From positions 25,606,001-25,670,000 of the forward strand of contig OZ231127.1 in the NCBI GenBank assembly GCA_965153355.1: a stretch of 64,000 nucleotides of DNA, written 5' to 3'. The notes under the pieces are model-generated. The model made no database searches. It saw nothing but the letters and a program-made list of their open reading frames with translations, and was not told the DNA's origin. This document shows, piece after piece, positions 31,051 to 42,856 of this stretch; the stretch's first letter is position 1, and each line of letters begins with the position of its first letter. The DNA comes from Flaccisagitta enflata. Taxonomy: Eukaryota > Chaetognatha > Sagittoidea > Aphragmophora. The translations under genes and the position numbers were made by a program.

Positions 31051-34000
31051 CAAGCGTTGGCGCAAGTGTGTTTCTTCAAGTACATTGTGTTGATCTGTCG
31101 GTTATTCGGCTTCGTCACTTTCATCGCTTTAATGTCGGCTTTTGCACAATCAATCCTTTTTTGGTTGCCCATGTTGAAAGGGGTGGTTGTGTGTAGAGCT
31201 CTGCGCTGTTTCTGTAGTTGTGAAAGTGAGCTGTTGGCTGTGTATTGTAGTTTTGTTGTTGTTGTCGCGTTGTCTTGTTGTTGTTGTTCGTTGCTGTTGT
31301 GTTGGTTATGTTGTTGTTGTTTTTTTTCCATCACAGGTTGGTGAGCAAAGTGACCGAGTGGCGTCTTCTTCAATGCAAGGCTGAGGCATTCGCGTCATGT
31401 TTCCTTATCCTTGGAAAACAGGACCATCCTCCTTACAAATTCTTTCCAGGAATTTCGCGGGAATCTCCCGTTCACGGATGTCGGGTGAAAATGCATCTGA
31501 CTAGGAATCAAATTTACGGAAAATTCATAACAAATCTAACAAAGACTGAATCCAGCAAAGCCAAATATCACTTACAGATTATATGACAATTTTTGTGCGG
31601 AACACTCGCCATTTTGTGGTGAAGTTCGCACTTGAGTTTCTGAAAATCCAACTAGGTTGTTCCAATTGATGACAGGATATTAAGCTCTAAAACACTATAA
31701 CAACACTGCCTCATTCCAACCTGATCAATAGTTCCCTGACATCCCCCCTCCTTTCCCGCTTTCAGTGATTGGACACTAAAAACAAAAGACAAAAGACATA
31801 ATTTCCACACGAACCCATTCATTGTTTAAGTCATTTAACCGCCACCACACAAGTTGGTTACATACAAACAAACACAAACACTGAATTTGTAACAGGTTAA
31901 TGTTCAGGTTAATGAAGTACTGTCAATCCAAATCCATGACCTTTTTTCACGCAATTTGAGGTTGACGTTTACAAAAAGGCTATTGTATTTCATGGCTGCT
32001 TTACTTAAATGGAGGCAGTAAATTCAAGTTTATGTCCAAGTGAAAACTAGTAAAACTCATTGATGGGTTTGTTGAATCCCAAAAGGTCCGTCCGAGTGGT
32101 TTTGTGAGCGTGACATATGAATCAAACAAATTTTGTTCCCTGTTGCATAGGGTGAGGAGAGTGTGAAGTTATAAACTTTCTCCTGTCCGTCAACATTTAT
32201 TATAACTTTAGCTGGGTTGCTTGTTTTTAGCTCTGCTTTCAGCATGTGTATAAAACATTTCAGTTTTCCTGTCTGTGAAATTAGGAAATGAATGAATGTC
32301 TGGAGAACACTCTTTACCCATGAATCTAGAACTAACTTACTAAAATGGGTATTGCAAAGATTTTACCTGTTTGATTGACAGGTATCAGCTTCATGCAGGA
32401 TTACTCTGTGAGGTTTCTACCATTGCGTAGCAGCGCTGCACACATCACCGGCGCATATCAACGATTTGAAAGGGATACTCTGAGCCAACATGCAGGTGAG
32501 AACGACTCCAGATGAGGCATGTGTTATTCGTATTGACAATTGACAATTGAATGTTTATTTGCAAAAATATATAAAAAACAAAGCGTCTTCTTTGAAGTCG
32601 TGCCTGCTCTAAATTAAACAAAGGCCAACTTTCCTATAGTCGCGTGCCGGGCGCAAGTAACGAGATAAATTCGATTGTTTGAATGACTCAGGTGACTGAA
32701 ATGACTTAAAAGGATCTAAAATGACTTAAATAGCTAAATTCATGAGGTCAAATATATAACCAATATGAACTTAAAATGACTTAGAAGGACTTAGAATGAT
32801 TGACTTCAGACAAGCTTAAATTGTATTTTTTCTGGTTTGGAACCATGGGTATAAAGCTTAAACGCCAAAAAAGTAAAAGGGACGTGCGATAACCCAGCCA
32901 ACCCGACCACGACCTGACAAGCGACCGACGGACCGACAAAAGAAAGCGGGAGTGTGAGAGTCGCGTAGCACACTGACTAAAAATCTATAAGAAACTGGAT
33001 TGGTCCCATTTCAAAGAGTTGTTTTAACTCCCCAGGTTCAAGAACAACCAATCTAAATAGTTTTGTCACGTGCTACGCGACTCTATCCCGCTTTGTCCGT
33101 CCGTCAGTTGGTCGGTTCCCATACGGGCGAAAACGGCGGAAGGGAACCGGTGACCTGTGCTCATACGGAAGAAATTTCCTCTCCTTCTTCAACTGTGCCC
33201 CTTGATTTTTAAATCAGCCTCAGGCTAAATCCCAGCTATCGGGCTCGTCCAACCTCCGGCTCATAAATCCAGCCTCAACTCTCCGTCAGCCTCAGGCTCA
33301 ATATCAACCTCAGGCTCAAATCCCAGCCTCACAAATCCCAGCCTCGGGGCTAAATCCCAACAGGCTCAGTGCAACCTCAGGCTCAGTCCCGATCTTGGGC
33401 TCGAAGGGGCCTTCAGGCTCAAATCCCAGCCTCGGGGCTCAAATCCAGCCTCGAGGCTCAAATCCCAGCCTCGTGGCACAAATACCAGCCACAAAGGCTC
33501 AAACCCCAGCCTCAAGGCTCAAATCCAAACATCAAGGCTCAAATCCCAGACCCAGACCCAGACCTCCAGACCCCAATTCCAGCCTCCGCTTCCGCCCAAT
33601 TGCTCGATTGACTTTCTCCACTGCCCCTGCCCACCCGCATGCGACTGGGGTAGCCGTGTATCCGGCCTTGTTTTTACCTTAACAACCTGAGGGCTGAGGT
33701 TGGGTCTAACAAAGTACTATCAATATCGAGAATCAAAGAATGTTATTCCTTATTTCGTCCACTTCAGGTAAAAAGGTTTCAACGCCTCCATCAGACGAAT
33801 ACACAAAATTGCTACAAACTACAGTTTATTCAGTCGCCACGCAAACTTCCGAACCACAGACAGAGGAAGAGGATGAAGAGGAAGAAGAGGAGGAAGAAGG
33901 TAAAGGAGATGTGTCTGTTTTGCAAGATGTTCACAAGGGTGGTAGGGGAAAAGGGTCAAATTTCAAAAAAAGAAATACTCTAGGTTATTGCATAAATGTA

Positions 34001-35496
34001 CCAAATATGAAGGTTTCTCCACAATCAAAGGTCTGAGTTTGAAGATTAAACCATGTCGGCATCACGGTCAACACTACAGGCTTCCTATCGCAATGAAAAA
34101 ATCCCCATAGTAAGCCTATGGTTTTGCCGACAAGGTTTCCTGTTTGATTTCACACCCCAATTTTTGAGAAATCCTTCTTCTATCGGATATTTTTAGTCGC
34201 GTGCTACGCGACTCTACATCCCGCTTTGTCGGTCTGTCGGTCGGTCGGTAGTCCCCTTTTTGGGCAGCGGCCCCAAAGGGCCGATGTCCTGTAGGACACA
34301 GGGGTGAACCATTACGTACGTCTGTCCTTACGTACGTCCCCCCCCCTCTGAAGGTTTTCAAGCCTCAAACTCCCATTGAATAACATGGAAAATTGACAAA
34401 AAGCAAATTTCCTATTGAATAACATGGGAAATTGAAAGAATAATAAAAGATGTGAAATTCCAATTGGATAACATGGAATATTGACCAATGATTGAAATAA
34501 ATATGACATTCCCATTGAACAACACAAAAAGTTGATGAAAAATGGAAAAAATACATAACTTCCATTGAATATCATGGAAAATTGTCCCGAAGACCTCAAA
34601 CATGTCCCCTCAAAACGTATGGCAATTCACCCCTGTGTCCTTCAGGACATCGGCCCTTTGGGGCCGCTGCCCTGCTCCCACTCCACTTCTTCAGCTAATC
34701 ACTCCAAGCAGGGCATCGGGTACCGCTGACCATGTACGATCCTTGGATGACTTGTTTACTTTTTTGGCGTTTTTAAGCTTTTTGGGCTCACAGCTCTTTC
34801 CCAAATGCCATTATAAGTCATTCTAAGTCATTCTAAGTCATTTTAAGTCATATTAAGTCATAATAAGTCACTAAAGTCAATCAGGTCAATTTAGTCACTT
34901 AAGTCATTTGATGTCTTTTTACGTCATTTCAAGTCATTTCAGGTCATCTTGAGTCATTAAATAAGTCAATTTAGGTCATCTTAAGTTATTTATGTCCCGC
35001 ACGCTACTTATAGGTGATGGCCTTGTTGCAAAGGGCCAAAGTATATCAATGTACAAAATTTGACCGCATCGCGACGCTAATGTTCACTAAGATCGAAGAA
35101 TATGAGATTGGGATCGGTAGCGATATTCACCAATTTCCCCAATCCCATATCATCTAGAAAATCGACCGTTTTTCTCCGCACTTTGCAGATACTAAAGGAG
35201 AAGCAGCGGCTGCTGATGCGGCGCTGTCACCGTCAACTTCGGCTTCCGTTTCCTCCGCGCCCCCTCGGCCCGCGGCGCCTCCTTCCTCCGTCACGGGCGC
35301 CACCGGCAGCAGCGGCGACGCCGGTGCCGGTGCCGGCGGTGGCGGCGAATCGCCGTTTTCCTCCCTCAAAAACATCGGAAAACGGAAAAAGACGAAAAAG
35401 AAATCAGGGGAAGACAAACCGGCGATCGAAGTGACGCTTAACACAGACTTAGAAGGCGGAAATCCGTTCGCAGAATACGGAGAAAGCTTCGATTGA
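31051..35496 (+). CDS. unrecognised multi-exon gene (3' exons)
   Basis: Three exons chain with matched phases: 32382-32495 (acceptor TTGATTGACAG, donor GCAG|GTGAGA), 33768-33899 (CTTCAG to AAG|GTAAAG) and 35189-35496 (TTTGCAG to stop TGA). An earlier exon 31051-31182 (132 bases) fits the same phase but has a poor acceptor; 30853-30980 is weaker still. Encoded pieces include FMQDYSVRFLPLRSSAAHIT and GAYQRFERDTLSQHAG. A Glu-rich run follows, then an Ala/Ser/Gly-rich linker, a Lys patch (KNIGKRKKTKKKSGE) and the end LEGGNPFAEYGESFD. The last intron holds family H and P elements. No domain is recognised, and the 5' end is not found. Confidence 0.5.
32637..32983 (-). mobile_element. family H element with AATGACTTA core
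   Basis: H tail remnant at 32640, core of AATGACTTA-like repeats (32680-32815), head GAGTCGCGTAGCACACTGAC at the right. The core is the reverse complement of that at 34800-34990. Confidence 0.6.
33064..33675 (+). mobile_element. family H element with 20-base minisatellite core
   Basis: Head GTCACGTGCTACGCGACTCT, core (33225-33590) of about fifteen AGGCTCAAATCCCAGCCTC-like units, tail CCCGCATGCGACTGGGGTAG then CCGTGTATCCGGCCTTG. Confidence 0.75.
34191..35032 (+). mobile_element. composite: family P element nested in family H
   Basis: H head TTTTTAGTCGCGTGCTACGC, family P left arm (34257-34303), tandem core of about 55-60 bases (TTCCCATTGAATAACATGGA), P right arm (34622-34675), GCAGGGCATCGGGTACCGCT, AAGTCATT repeats (34805-34985) and H tail CCCGCACGCTACTTATAGG...GGCCTTGTT. 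Confidence 0.75.
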
Positions 35497-35499
35497 GAT

Positions 35500-35643
35500 G
35501 GATAATGATTGATGGAAATCAAAGTACAAAGGGAAGGGGAAGACTGTGAAGAAGAAGTGGAAGAAGAAGTGGAAGAAGAAGAAGAAGAAGAAGAAGAAGA
35601 AGAAGAAGAAGAAGAAGAAGAAGAAGAAGAAGAAGAAGAAGAA

Positions 35644-35721
<78 letters not shown>

Positions 35722-35745
35722 CATGATGATCATGATAATAATAGG
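35500..35745. repeat. (GAA)n(GAT)n microsatellite
   Basis: Begins just past the stop of the plus-strand gene. 35746-36522 holds no gene that I can support. Confidence 0.85.
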
Positions 35746-36522
35746 TTGGGATCGTGGACACCTGTACAGCGATAATGCATCAATCCTTAGGAACACTAAC
35801 TAATATCATTGATTTTTTTCTCTAACTGCAAACTCCATTTGGCTCACAAATAACATTGAAAGTCTGAATGGAGGAATCAACGAATATACCATCCTGGGAA
35901 CATGTGACGACGCTGTAACAAAATAAGTAAAAGAAAATATGATACAGTCTCAGCTCTGGTTAATTGATCTTGAATTGTTATTGCAATATAGATGTTATCA
36001 CGTTGTAATATTGAAAAAAAATATAACAAACGTTTTGCAATATTCCATTTTGGGCAAAGGTCGTGCTAGGTTAGGTGTTAATATGACGCTAGCGATATTA
36101 CAACAAGAGAGGATTACAGTCAGAGAAAACAGAAAATTACTTGTGTCATTGAGTTAGAAAATAAGCGAAACAGCAGTCAGATCATCAAGCTTTTTGAAAC
36201 TTCAGTAAACCAAGAGGCCTCATTTATTTCGCCGTTTCCTACGTACTGACTTGGGTATTTAGAATTCTACCACACCGAATTTTTCAATGGAAAGATAAAA
36301 AGTACAAATCAAGTTCTCGTGCAATTTACCGCTCTTTTACTGTCAGAATGAGCAATCATCCTTGTAGTGTGTAGGTAACTCTAGCTCATCACCCGCCTAA
36401 AAACATAAATGATATCAATGACACATGGCGTCTGAAATTGCAAAGAAATGTGTTTTTCATCTATTTTTTTGTTGTTTTTTTTTTAGCTAAAATTTGATAT
36501 ATTAGTTGATTTCGTGTTATCA

Positions 36523-37539
36523 TTAACGTTTAAAAGTAAATGTTGTCAATGCTCTGTGATAACTTGGCATAAGTATCAAATGAAAGATAGAAAATGTTAG
36601 TATGCAGATTGACTCTGTGAACCCGTTAAAAATTGTGTACAATCTCAAAAATTGGTAGCCGTTCAACTCATAATCTACGCAAAATCTCACAAATCCAAAC
36701 CGAACACAAATATACGGCATGTTGCGAATCAAATCGAAGACCATCTTAACGATCCATTCAGTGAGCTGTAACGCCAGCGTTAAACTATTGAATAACTTGA
36801 ATCTTTCTTTGTCAGCAATTCTCGCTTGAATCTCATCATTATAGACCATACCTCTTAGGAACGATATGGACGTGTTTAACTCATGGTTCATCTTATGCAC
36901 AGTTGAAACATGCAGGATTGTTAGAATCAAGAATATGGGCTGATCTACCAAGAAATGAACGATTCCTAGGGTAAGAAATCGATCGTCAAAAACGATCATG
37001 GTCAACCACATAATCAAATCGGGTGACAAAATTCTAAAGACAGTTGACGACACAACGAAAACTACTACCAAAGGCAGGCTACGGAGAAACTTGATGGATC
37101 TTTGGTGATCGCAAATGATCAAGTAGCGATGAATCGCGTAGCCTACGATAAGATATTGCGAAAGCTGCCGCGTAAAATCGATATGGTCGTACCACCGCTT
37201 AACACTTCCGCCTGGTCGCGGCGCGAGTCTTTTTTTCATGATAGCCTCTGAAAAGGCGAACCAATAGAAGTTTTTGCAGACGTGAGAGACGCCGACGCTG
37301 AGTGCCAAGACGGCGGTGGCGGGCTTCCGTAGCAGACGACAATGAAACACCAACAGAATGACGAGTGGCGCGATGTTCACGCAGGGGATGATAGAAATAG
37401 CGCAACCCCATATCCATCCGATTCCGGGCGGAAATTTATATTCTAGGTGAAGGAAAGCATAAAAGGAGTCTAGGACAGCTGGCAAAAGTTGGGAATTTCT
37501 TTTCACCCTCTTTACCTTATCTGGAGTGACTAATTTCAA
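36523..37539 (-). CDS. intronless seven-transmembrane GPCR-like protein
   Basis: 338 residues with seven hydrophobic segments at about 43-66, 74-97, 125-146, 155-172, 190-212, 248-271 and 300-325, as in rhodopsin-like receptors. N55 in helix 1 occupies the usual GN position. HRY (137-139) at the end of helix 3 stands for DRY, followed by a basic loop (HQRSIKFLR). The helix-7 NPxxY motif is not visible; N305 is the nearest match. A Lys-rich N terminus and the absence of a signal peptide fit a short-tailed receptor. Ligand unknown. It would sit in the plasma membrane and signal through G proteins if the family call is right; a lineage-specific chemoreceptor is a reasonable guess (inference). 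Confidence 0.55.
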   Translation of the reverse strand: MKLVTPDKVKRVKRNSQLLPAVLDSFYAFLHLEYKFPPGIGWIWGCAISIIPCVNIAPLVILLVFHCRLLRKPATAVLALSVGVSHVCKNFYWFAFSEAIMKKRLAPRPGGSVKRWYDHIDFTRQLSQYLIVGYAIHRYLIICDHQRSIKFLRSLPLVVVFVVSSTVFRILSPDLIMWLTMIVFDDRFLTLGIVHFLVDQPIFLILTILHVSTVHKMNHELNTSISFLRGMVYNDEIQARIADKERFKLFNSLTLALQLTEWIVKMVFDLIRNMPYICVRFGFVRFCVDYELNGYQFLRLYTIFNGFTESICILTFSIFHLILMPSYHRALTTFTFKR

Positions 37540-37899
37540 TACCTTGACAAATTTTCTTTTATCAAAAACTGTTCTTCTTCTTTTTCTTTCACAAATTTTT
37601 TGTCAGACCTAATTTGCATAATGCAGTGGATTCAGTAATATGCCGATATTCTTTGAAATAGCTACTAATTTTTTTAAGATAAAACAAAGATAAGATATTG
37701 GCTATTCTCAAAAACGGACTATTTTTAATTAAACCAACAACTGTTAAACAAATTGAGCTACCAATGCCATATACAACTCAAATGGAACATATTTTGAAGG
37801 GCTTTCCAAATGTCATTTGGAAAAAAGTCTAAGATTCGAAGATTTGAAGACTTTTTGAGTTACGCGAAAAAAAATGATTTTTCATTTTTCTCATGACGC
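37540..37899. other. no gene seen
   Basis: AT-rich sequence upstream of the receptor gene. I see no repeat structure or coding frame. Confidence 0.4.
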
Positions 37900-37904
37900 G
37901 TTTG

Positions 37905-38327
37905 AGGAAGTTGATCAGTTTTGGGGGCCAAATGGGACTCCGCATGAAACTAATAGCTAAGAAAGAGCTAATTTTTCTCTTTCAGATGGCGCAAAGTAGA
38001 ATTCCCTGCGATCAAAAGTTCTGGAGCTATGATTTTTAGTCGCGGACACGCGACTCTACACCTTGTCGGTTGGTAGGTCGGTATGTCACATTTTTGAATT
38101 TCGAGCGGTTTTTGCATTACTGCTCCTGCCCAACCGTCCGCGACTGGATTGCCGTGTATCCGGCCTTGTTTTTATTTTTATTTTATTTTTTCATTCTGAC
38201 CTTTTGCAATGATCAATATTTTTCATTGATCCTAATTTTGGGCTTTCTTTCTTTCTATGTCTGTCTGTCTGTCTGTCTGTCTGTCTTTCTGTCTGTATGT
38301 CTCTCTGACTGTCTGACTGTCTGTCTG

Positions 38328-38383
<56 letters not shown>

Positions 38384-38435
38384 AGCATTTAAGACTTTTT
38401 TCTTACGGCGATTACCCGCCTTTATTGGTAGATTT
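37905..38435 (+). mobile_element. family F element with CT tract
   Basis: CTCTTTCAGATGGCGCAAAG, GGAGCTATGATTTTT, inserted family H, GATCAATATTTTTCATTGATCC, TGTC/CT repeats (38255-38383), CAGCATTTAAGACTTTTTTC and CGGCGATTACCCGCC end. Confidence 0.7.
38034..38171 (+). mobile_element. family H element inserted into family F
   Basis: TTTTTAGTCGCGGACACGCG head to CCGTGTATCCGGCCTTGTT. Flanking sequence GAGCTATGATTTTT / TTTTTATTTTT matches the uninterrupted family F copy at 63345-63375. Confidence 0.8.
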
Positions 38436-38612
38436 TCATAAGTTCAAACTCTATAAATATTAACAAATCATTACAGGCCCTAAATTAGTGATTCTGTTGA
38501 GCGTGCACGCCAGGCACGCTCATCACAATTTCAGCTTGCCTGACAGAGAATCTTAAGCTTTTGCGACTATTTGACTTTATGATATGTTAAACTCACTCTG
38601 TCTGTCTGTCTG

Positions 38613-38686
<74 letters not shown>

Positions 38687-38996
38687 GTAGACAGGATCCC
38701 ACTAGACCACGATTTTACCTCCCTTTAGCGTTCCAGTAGCATTAAGACGAGTCGCATTCAGATGTTCCATATTTGACTTTCTTTCGTCAAGTTCGCCCAA
38801 TTTCAAAGTAGACAGAAATTGACAGTGAAATGTTTGATTCGAATGGGAACCAGCGATCCAGCTCAAATGTTTGTCACAATGTCAGAGTCTTGCATGCTAG
38901 AATCTTGGTGTGTGAGCCCAGAAACTCCATCTCAGACCGAGTCAAAGATAGTAAAGTAGCCTGTCAGTTTGTACACTGGATCTTCTGTACGCATGT

Positions 38997-39320
38997 CAGA
39001 GTGCCGAAATGGGCCAAAACTGGTTTTCCCTTGGTGAGCATTTCTTTTCCTTTGCATAAATGTGATCAAATGAGCCGTCGTGCGACATTCAAATTGATCG
39101 AGAACCATCGTTAGGGTGACCATAGAAAGAAATGGCAGAGAAAAAATTTGCATAAGAAAAATATGGATTCCAACTCTAATTCAATACTAATTTCTACTTC
39201 ACCCTAATGGTGGTTCTCGATCAAATTGGAGGTCGCACCACAGCTCATTTTACAGTATTTTTGCAATGGAAAAAGATGATCGCCAGTTGAAAGCCAGTTT
39301 AGCCCGTTTTGGCACTTTAG
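38997..39320. mobile_element. inverted-repeat MITE M2, copy 1
   Basis: Arms start CAGAGTGCCGAAATGGGCCA and, from the right end, CTAAAGTGCCAAAACGGGCT. Both contain TTGATCGAGAACCA and TAGGGTGA. No coding capacity. Confidence 0.75.
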
Positions 39321-39375
39321 GAAGCGTGGTCCTCTGCTTCCATAACGGCGCCTTTAATATTGTCTCACCTTTAAA

Positions 39376-39562
39376 GTTTTTCAGTCGCGTGCACGAGATT
39401 CTATACCAAGTTATGTCGGTCCATCCGTCCGTCACCGTTTGCTTTTCCGGCGTCTTCAAGCGTTTGCGAGACTGCTCATGCCCAAATGCTTGGGTTAACC
39501 TTTTTCATCACTGCTCCTGCCCACCCGCATGCGATTTTGGTAGCTGAGTATAGGGCCTTGTT
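39376..39562 (+). mobile_element. family H element
   Basis: TTTTTCAGTCGCGTGCACGA head, GTCCGTCACC run, CCCGCATGCGATTTTGGTAG and GGCCTTGTT tail. Confidence 0.7.
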
Positions 39563-42533
39563 CAATGATAGAATAGCCCTAGTTACAAGGCTCTGTGATC
39601 CCTTTTTTAGGTCAAATATTTCTTGTTCTTCATTCCACTGCAAAAAAGGTCTACTGTTTCATTTGATGAAAAGAAAATGAAAAAAAAAAAGTTTAATGAT
39701 AACAGTTCCCCTCGTCAATGGTCAAACTTATCCAGTCCCATTAAGACTGTTATGTTGAGGTTTCGCTGTATAATTTTTGCTCCTGCCATGTATTTGTATG
39801 GAAATTTTCTAGCTCACTCTGAATTCCTGATGCTGAGCACGATTCTAAATCATTTTTTGAAAGCGTTTGTAAAAAGATAAAAACTTACCAAGGTGCATTG
39901 GGTCTTTCTTTGCGTGAGGGAAAGCGGATATCGCTGACCAGTGACCACATACTGCTCTAAGTGCCATTGGACGGCTGGCTATACACTTTGAATATTGCAT
40001 ATTGGACAGATGGACAGACGCACGGACAGACGGATGGACAGACAGACGGACAGAGGGACTAAAAACTTAATTTACGAAACAAATTGGTAAAAAAACATTT
40101 GGTAATAAACATTTGAGTGGAAATGTGGATGCTATTATTTTTTTTGCTCCGATATCTAAAGTCTTGGCAAAATCATGGAACTTGAAAAAACGACGATGAA
40201 TTGTTTCTTTCGTGTTTGGCACTCTCACACTGACTCTCATATCAACTTAATATGTTGTAGAATCTATCAAGATTTTCCGGCAACATCTTTTTATACTCCT
40301 CTGCGAATGTTAATCTTCTCGAAATAATTGGGCGCTATCTTTTTTCAGGTTTCTTTTATCATAACACCTAATGTACAAATATTGAGTTTGGATAAGAGGA
40401 CGAAAGATTTTCTATGATTTTTGTTTGGTTTAACCCTTGCTTAGACCTAGATAATTCATATTTAGTGACAAGTCGGTTCAATACTTATTTGCTATTACAA
40501 TTTTTCTTTCTTCAAATTAGTTTGAGCAACAACGAGCAGCCATTATGGTCGTGCAAATTTCATCTACGTAATCACAGTTTACAGATGGCCAATCCAAAGT
40601 TTGGTGGCTCTTCTTACGACTAACCCAGTAGGCCAACTAGATACGTTACCTGTTGAGATCCGAATTGTTTTTGAAGAGGCATAACAGACTAATGTGTCGA
40701 TGAAAGGATAAACCGACGGACAAAATATTCTATGGAGATGCTATGATGCATCTGAAAAGCGGTAAACAATTAGGACTACATCGGTATCTATATTTGGATA
40801 CTCAGATGCGCTTATTGTGCCATGATTTGGTGAGGGGTAATACCAATTGAAGGGGAAAGCAACAGGGAAAATCACTTTGCAGTAACAGTGAAAAACATTT
40901 TAGAATAAGCAGTAACCTGCCTGAAATGATAAGAATTTGTATCTCTTGATGTTACATTCATCATAATTGAAATTTCTGATTTAATGAATGTGGAACAAAA
41001 TTAAAGAAGACATGTTTGGGACCAGACATTGGAAGTTCCGTGGTCTGTGTCTTAACTGTGTCTAGACATTCCCCATTAAGATTTGATCTTCCAGTATCTC
41101 ATTTGAGGACTTTCTTTATTCCTGCATTATTTATTCCGCTGTGCCAATTTCTACGAAGTCTGATTTTCATCCTCTGAAATTTCGGGGCGGGGAAAAATTG
41201 AATAGAAACCTTTCTAGTGAATTGACGTCATGTTTGGTTGAACCATTTCGCGTGGCAATGATTGAAGTGGGGCATTACCTAACACCTAATGGCAGCCCAA
41301 AGGCAGTAAGTGGTCAGTGGTACCTGTGCCCTACTTGAGTAGTGTGTGATTCAAGTTAAATTATCCAAGTTGTAAGAAATAGATTCAACAAAGTAATTGT
41401 TGGTTTTATAATTTTCTAATTTTCCACTATTCTGTTGAATTCCTGGGCTTACAGAAAAAGATAGAAAGCTATGAGTTCTGTAATATCGCGCTGTAGTAGT
41501 CCAATTTCCGCATCCATATTTCCGAGAACTGTAGTATCACATGGATGCATAGTTGAATGATCATGTTGCATAGTCCCATTTAAAAACGTCCCTAATTTGC
41601 CTATAGCTATTTACGTACTTGAGTGATGGATCTTTTGTAGTCTCTCAGTAGCTTTTACATGATGATGATTCCCGTATATTTATAGCTTATTAGCGTATGA
41701 CGTCATTGCTAGTTTTATAAAGAAGAATACTTTTAGCTATTTTACTACTTAAAGGATGGGACGGTTACTTACATTTTCCATTTGGTAACTGACGTTTGAT
41801 GTACAAGTATTAGCTTCCTTGCAATCTCAGCAAATACTGTAGACAGATTATGATTTGATTGCTTACACATTTTGCAATACTTTGCTTGATATTTGATTAC
41901 CTCATTTTGATGATCAGGTGTGATAAGCATATCAGTAAGTGTGTTGGTAGCCTTTTGGCTGACCACAAAAAAAAAAGGGCTAGGATACAGGCACCATGGC
42001 ATCTAGTGCTCAGTGCCAAGACACTACAAGACTGGATCCCTCATGAGTCAGGTCTGTAGTCACTGTGCCCATTTGTCGCATTAACACCGATACAACCCTG
42101 AACAATATCCTTCCTTTACACCCGCTGATATCTTTTAAAAAATTCTAGAGTTTAACGATATCCACACTTTTGTGTCTTTAAACATGATTTGTTATCAATA
42201 GCAGCACCTCCCAGCACTAACTAAATCAAGGTTCATCGTAACGTTTGACAGTGAAGCATCGCTAAAGCGCACCCGCTTTAAGGGCTGGACCGCCTATAAA
42301 TCACTGTCCCTTGAGAGATTTTGTAGTTATTTCTATATTGGCAATAATGCATAATTTTATCCAGTCCTTAGGCATTTGCTCTAGCAAAGCTCAACTGTAT
42401 CATTTTGTCATTTAGATTAATCAAAACTTGTTTTCACCTAAAAACAAATTTTGTCGTCAACACTTTGTCAGCCTTTTTTCATTTATTTTTGTCATGCTTA
42501 TTGATTCACACCAACAATCACTAGTACGCCTGC
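39563..42533. other. intergenic, no supported gene
   Basis: AT-rich unique-looking sequence with decayed pieces of families H (about 40000-40070, 40700-40760) and P (41270-41345). Short open frames show no splice or domain support. Confidence 0.5.
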
Positions 42534-42847
42534 CAGAGTGCCCCAAAAAAGTCAAAATTATACTTTGCTTGACAAAAATATTTTTCTTTTGCAAAAATGC
42601 TTTCAAATGAGCGCGATTTTCAAATCAGTCAGAAACCATTTTTAGGGTGACTTTGAAGTTTCCATAGACAAAATTTGCAGAATAGAAAAATAGATTCCAA
42701 TGATGATTCTATGCAAATTTCAACTTCACCTTAAAGATGGTTCCCTATCATTTTGAAAGTCTTGCAATGGCTTATAAAAAAACATTTTTGCAAAAGAAAA
42801 ATATTTTTACCAGGCAAAGTACAATTTTCTCTTTTCTAGGCACTCTG
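42534..42847. mobile_element. inverted-repeat MITE M2, copy 2
   Basis: Arms CAGAGTGCCCCAAAAAAGTC and CAGAGTGCCTAGAAAAGAGA; both include AAAAATATTTTTCTTTTGCA and GGTGA. It abuts the LINE remnant. Confidence 0.75.
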
Positions 42848-42856
42848 ACAGACGTA

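Noticed and set aside
31051-31182. Two-helix membrane segment (LAQVCFFKYIVLICRLFGFV) resembling a sterol-sensing or RND transporter end
   Set aside because: That frame gives phase 0 ends that do not join the next exon; the alternative frame fits the phase but is not membrane-like. No other RND sequence is present.
31334-31586. Frame after a good acceptor TTTTCCATCACAG
   Set aside because: The only frame compatible with neighbouring exons stops within 16 codons, and no donor was found.
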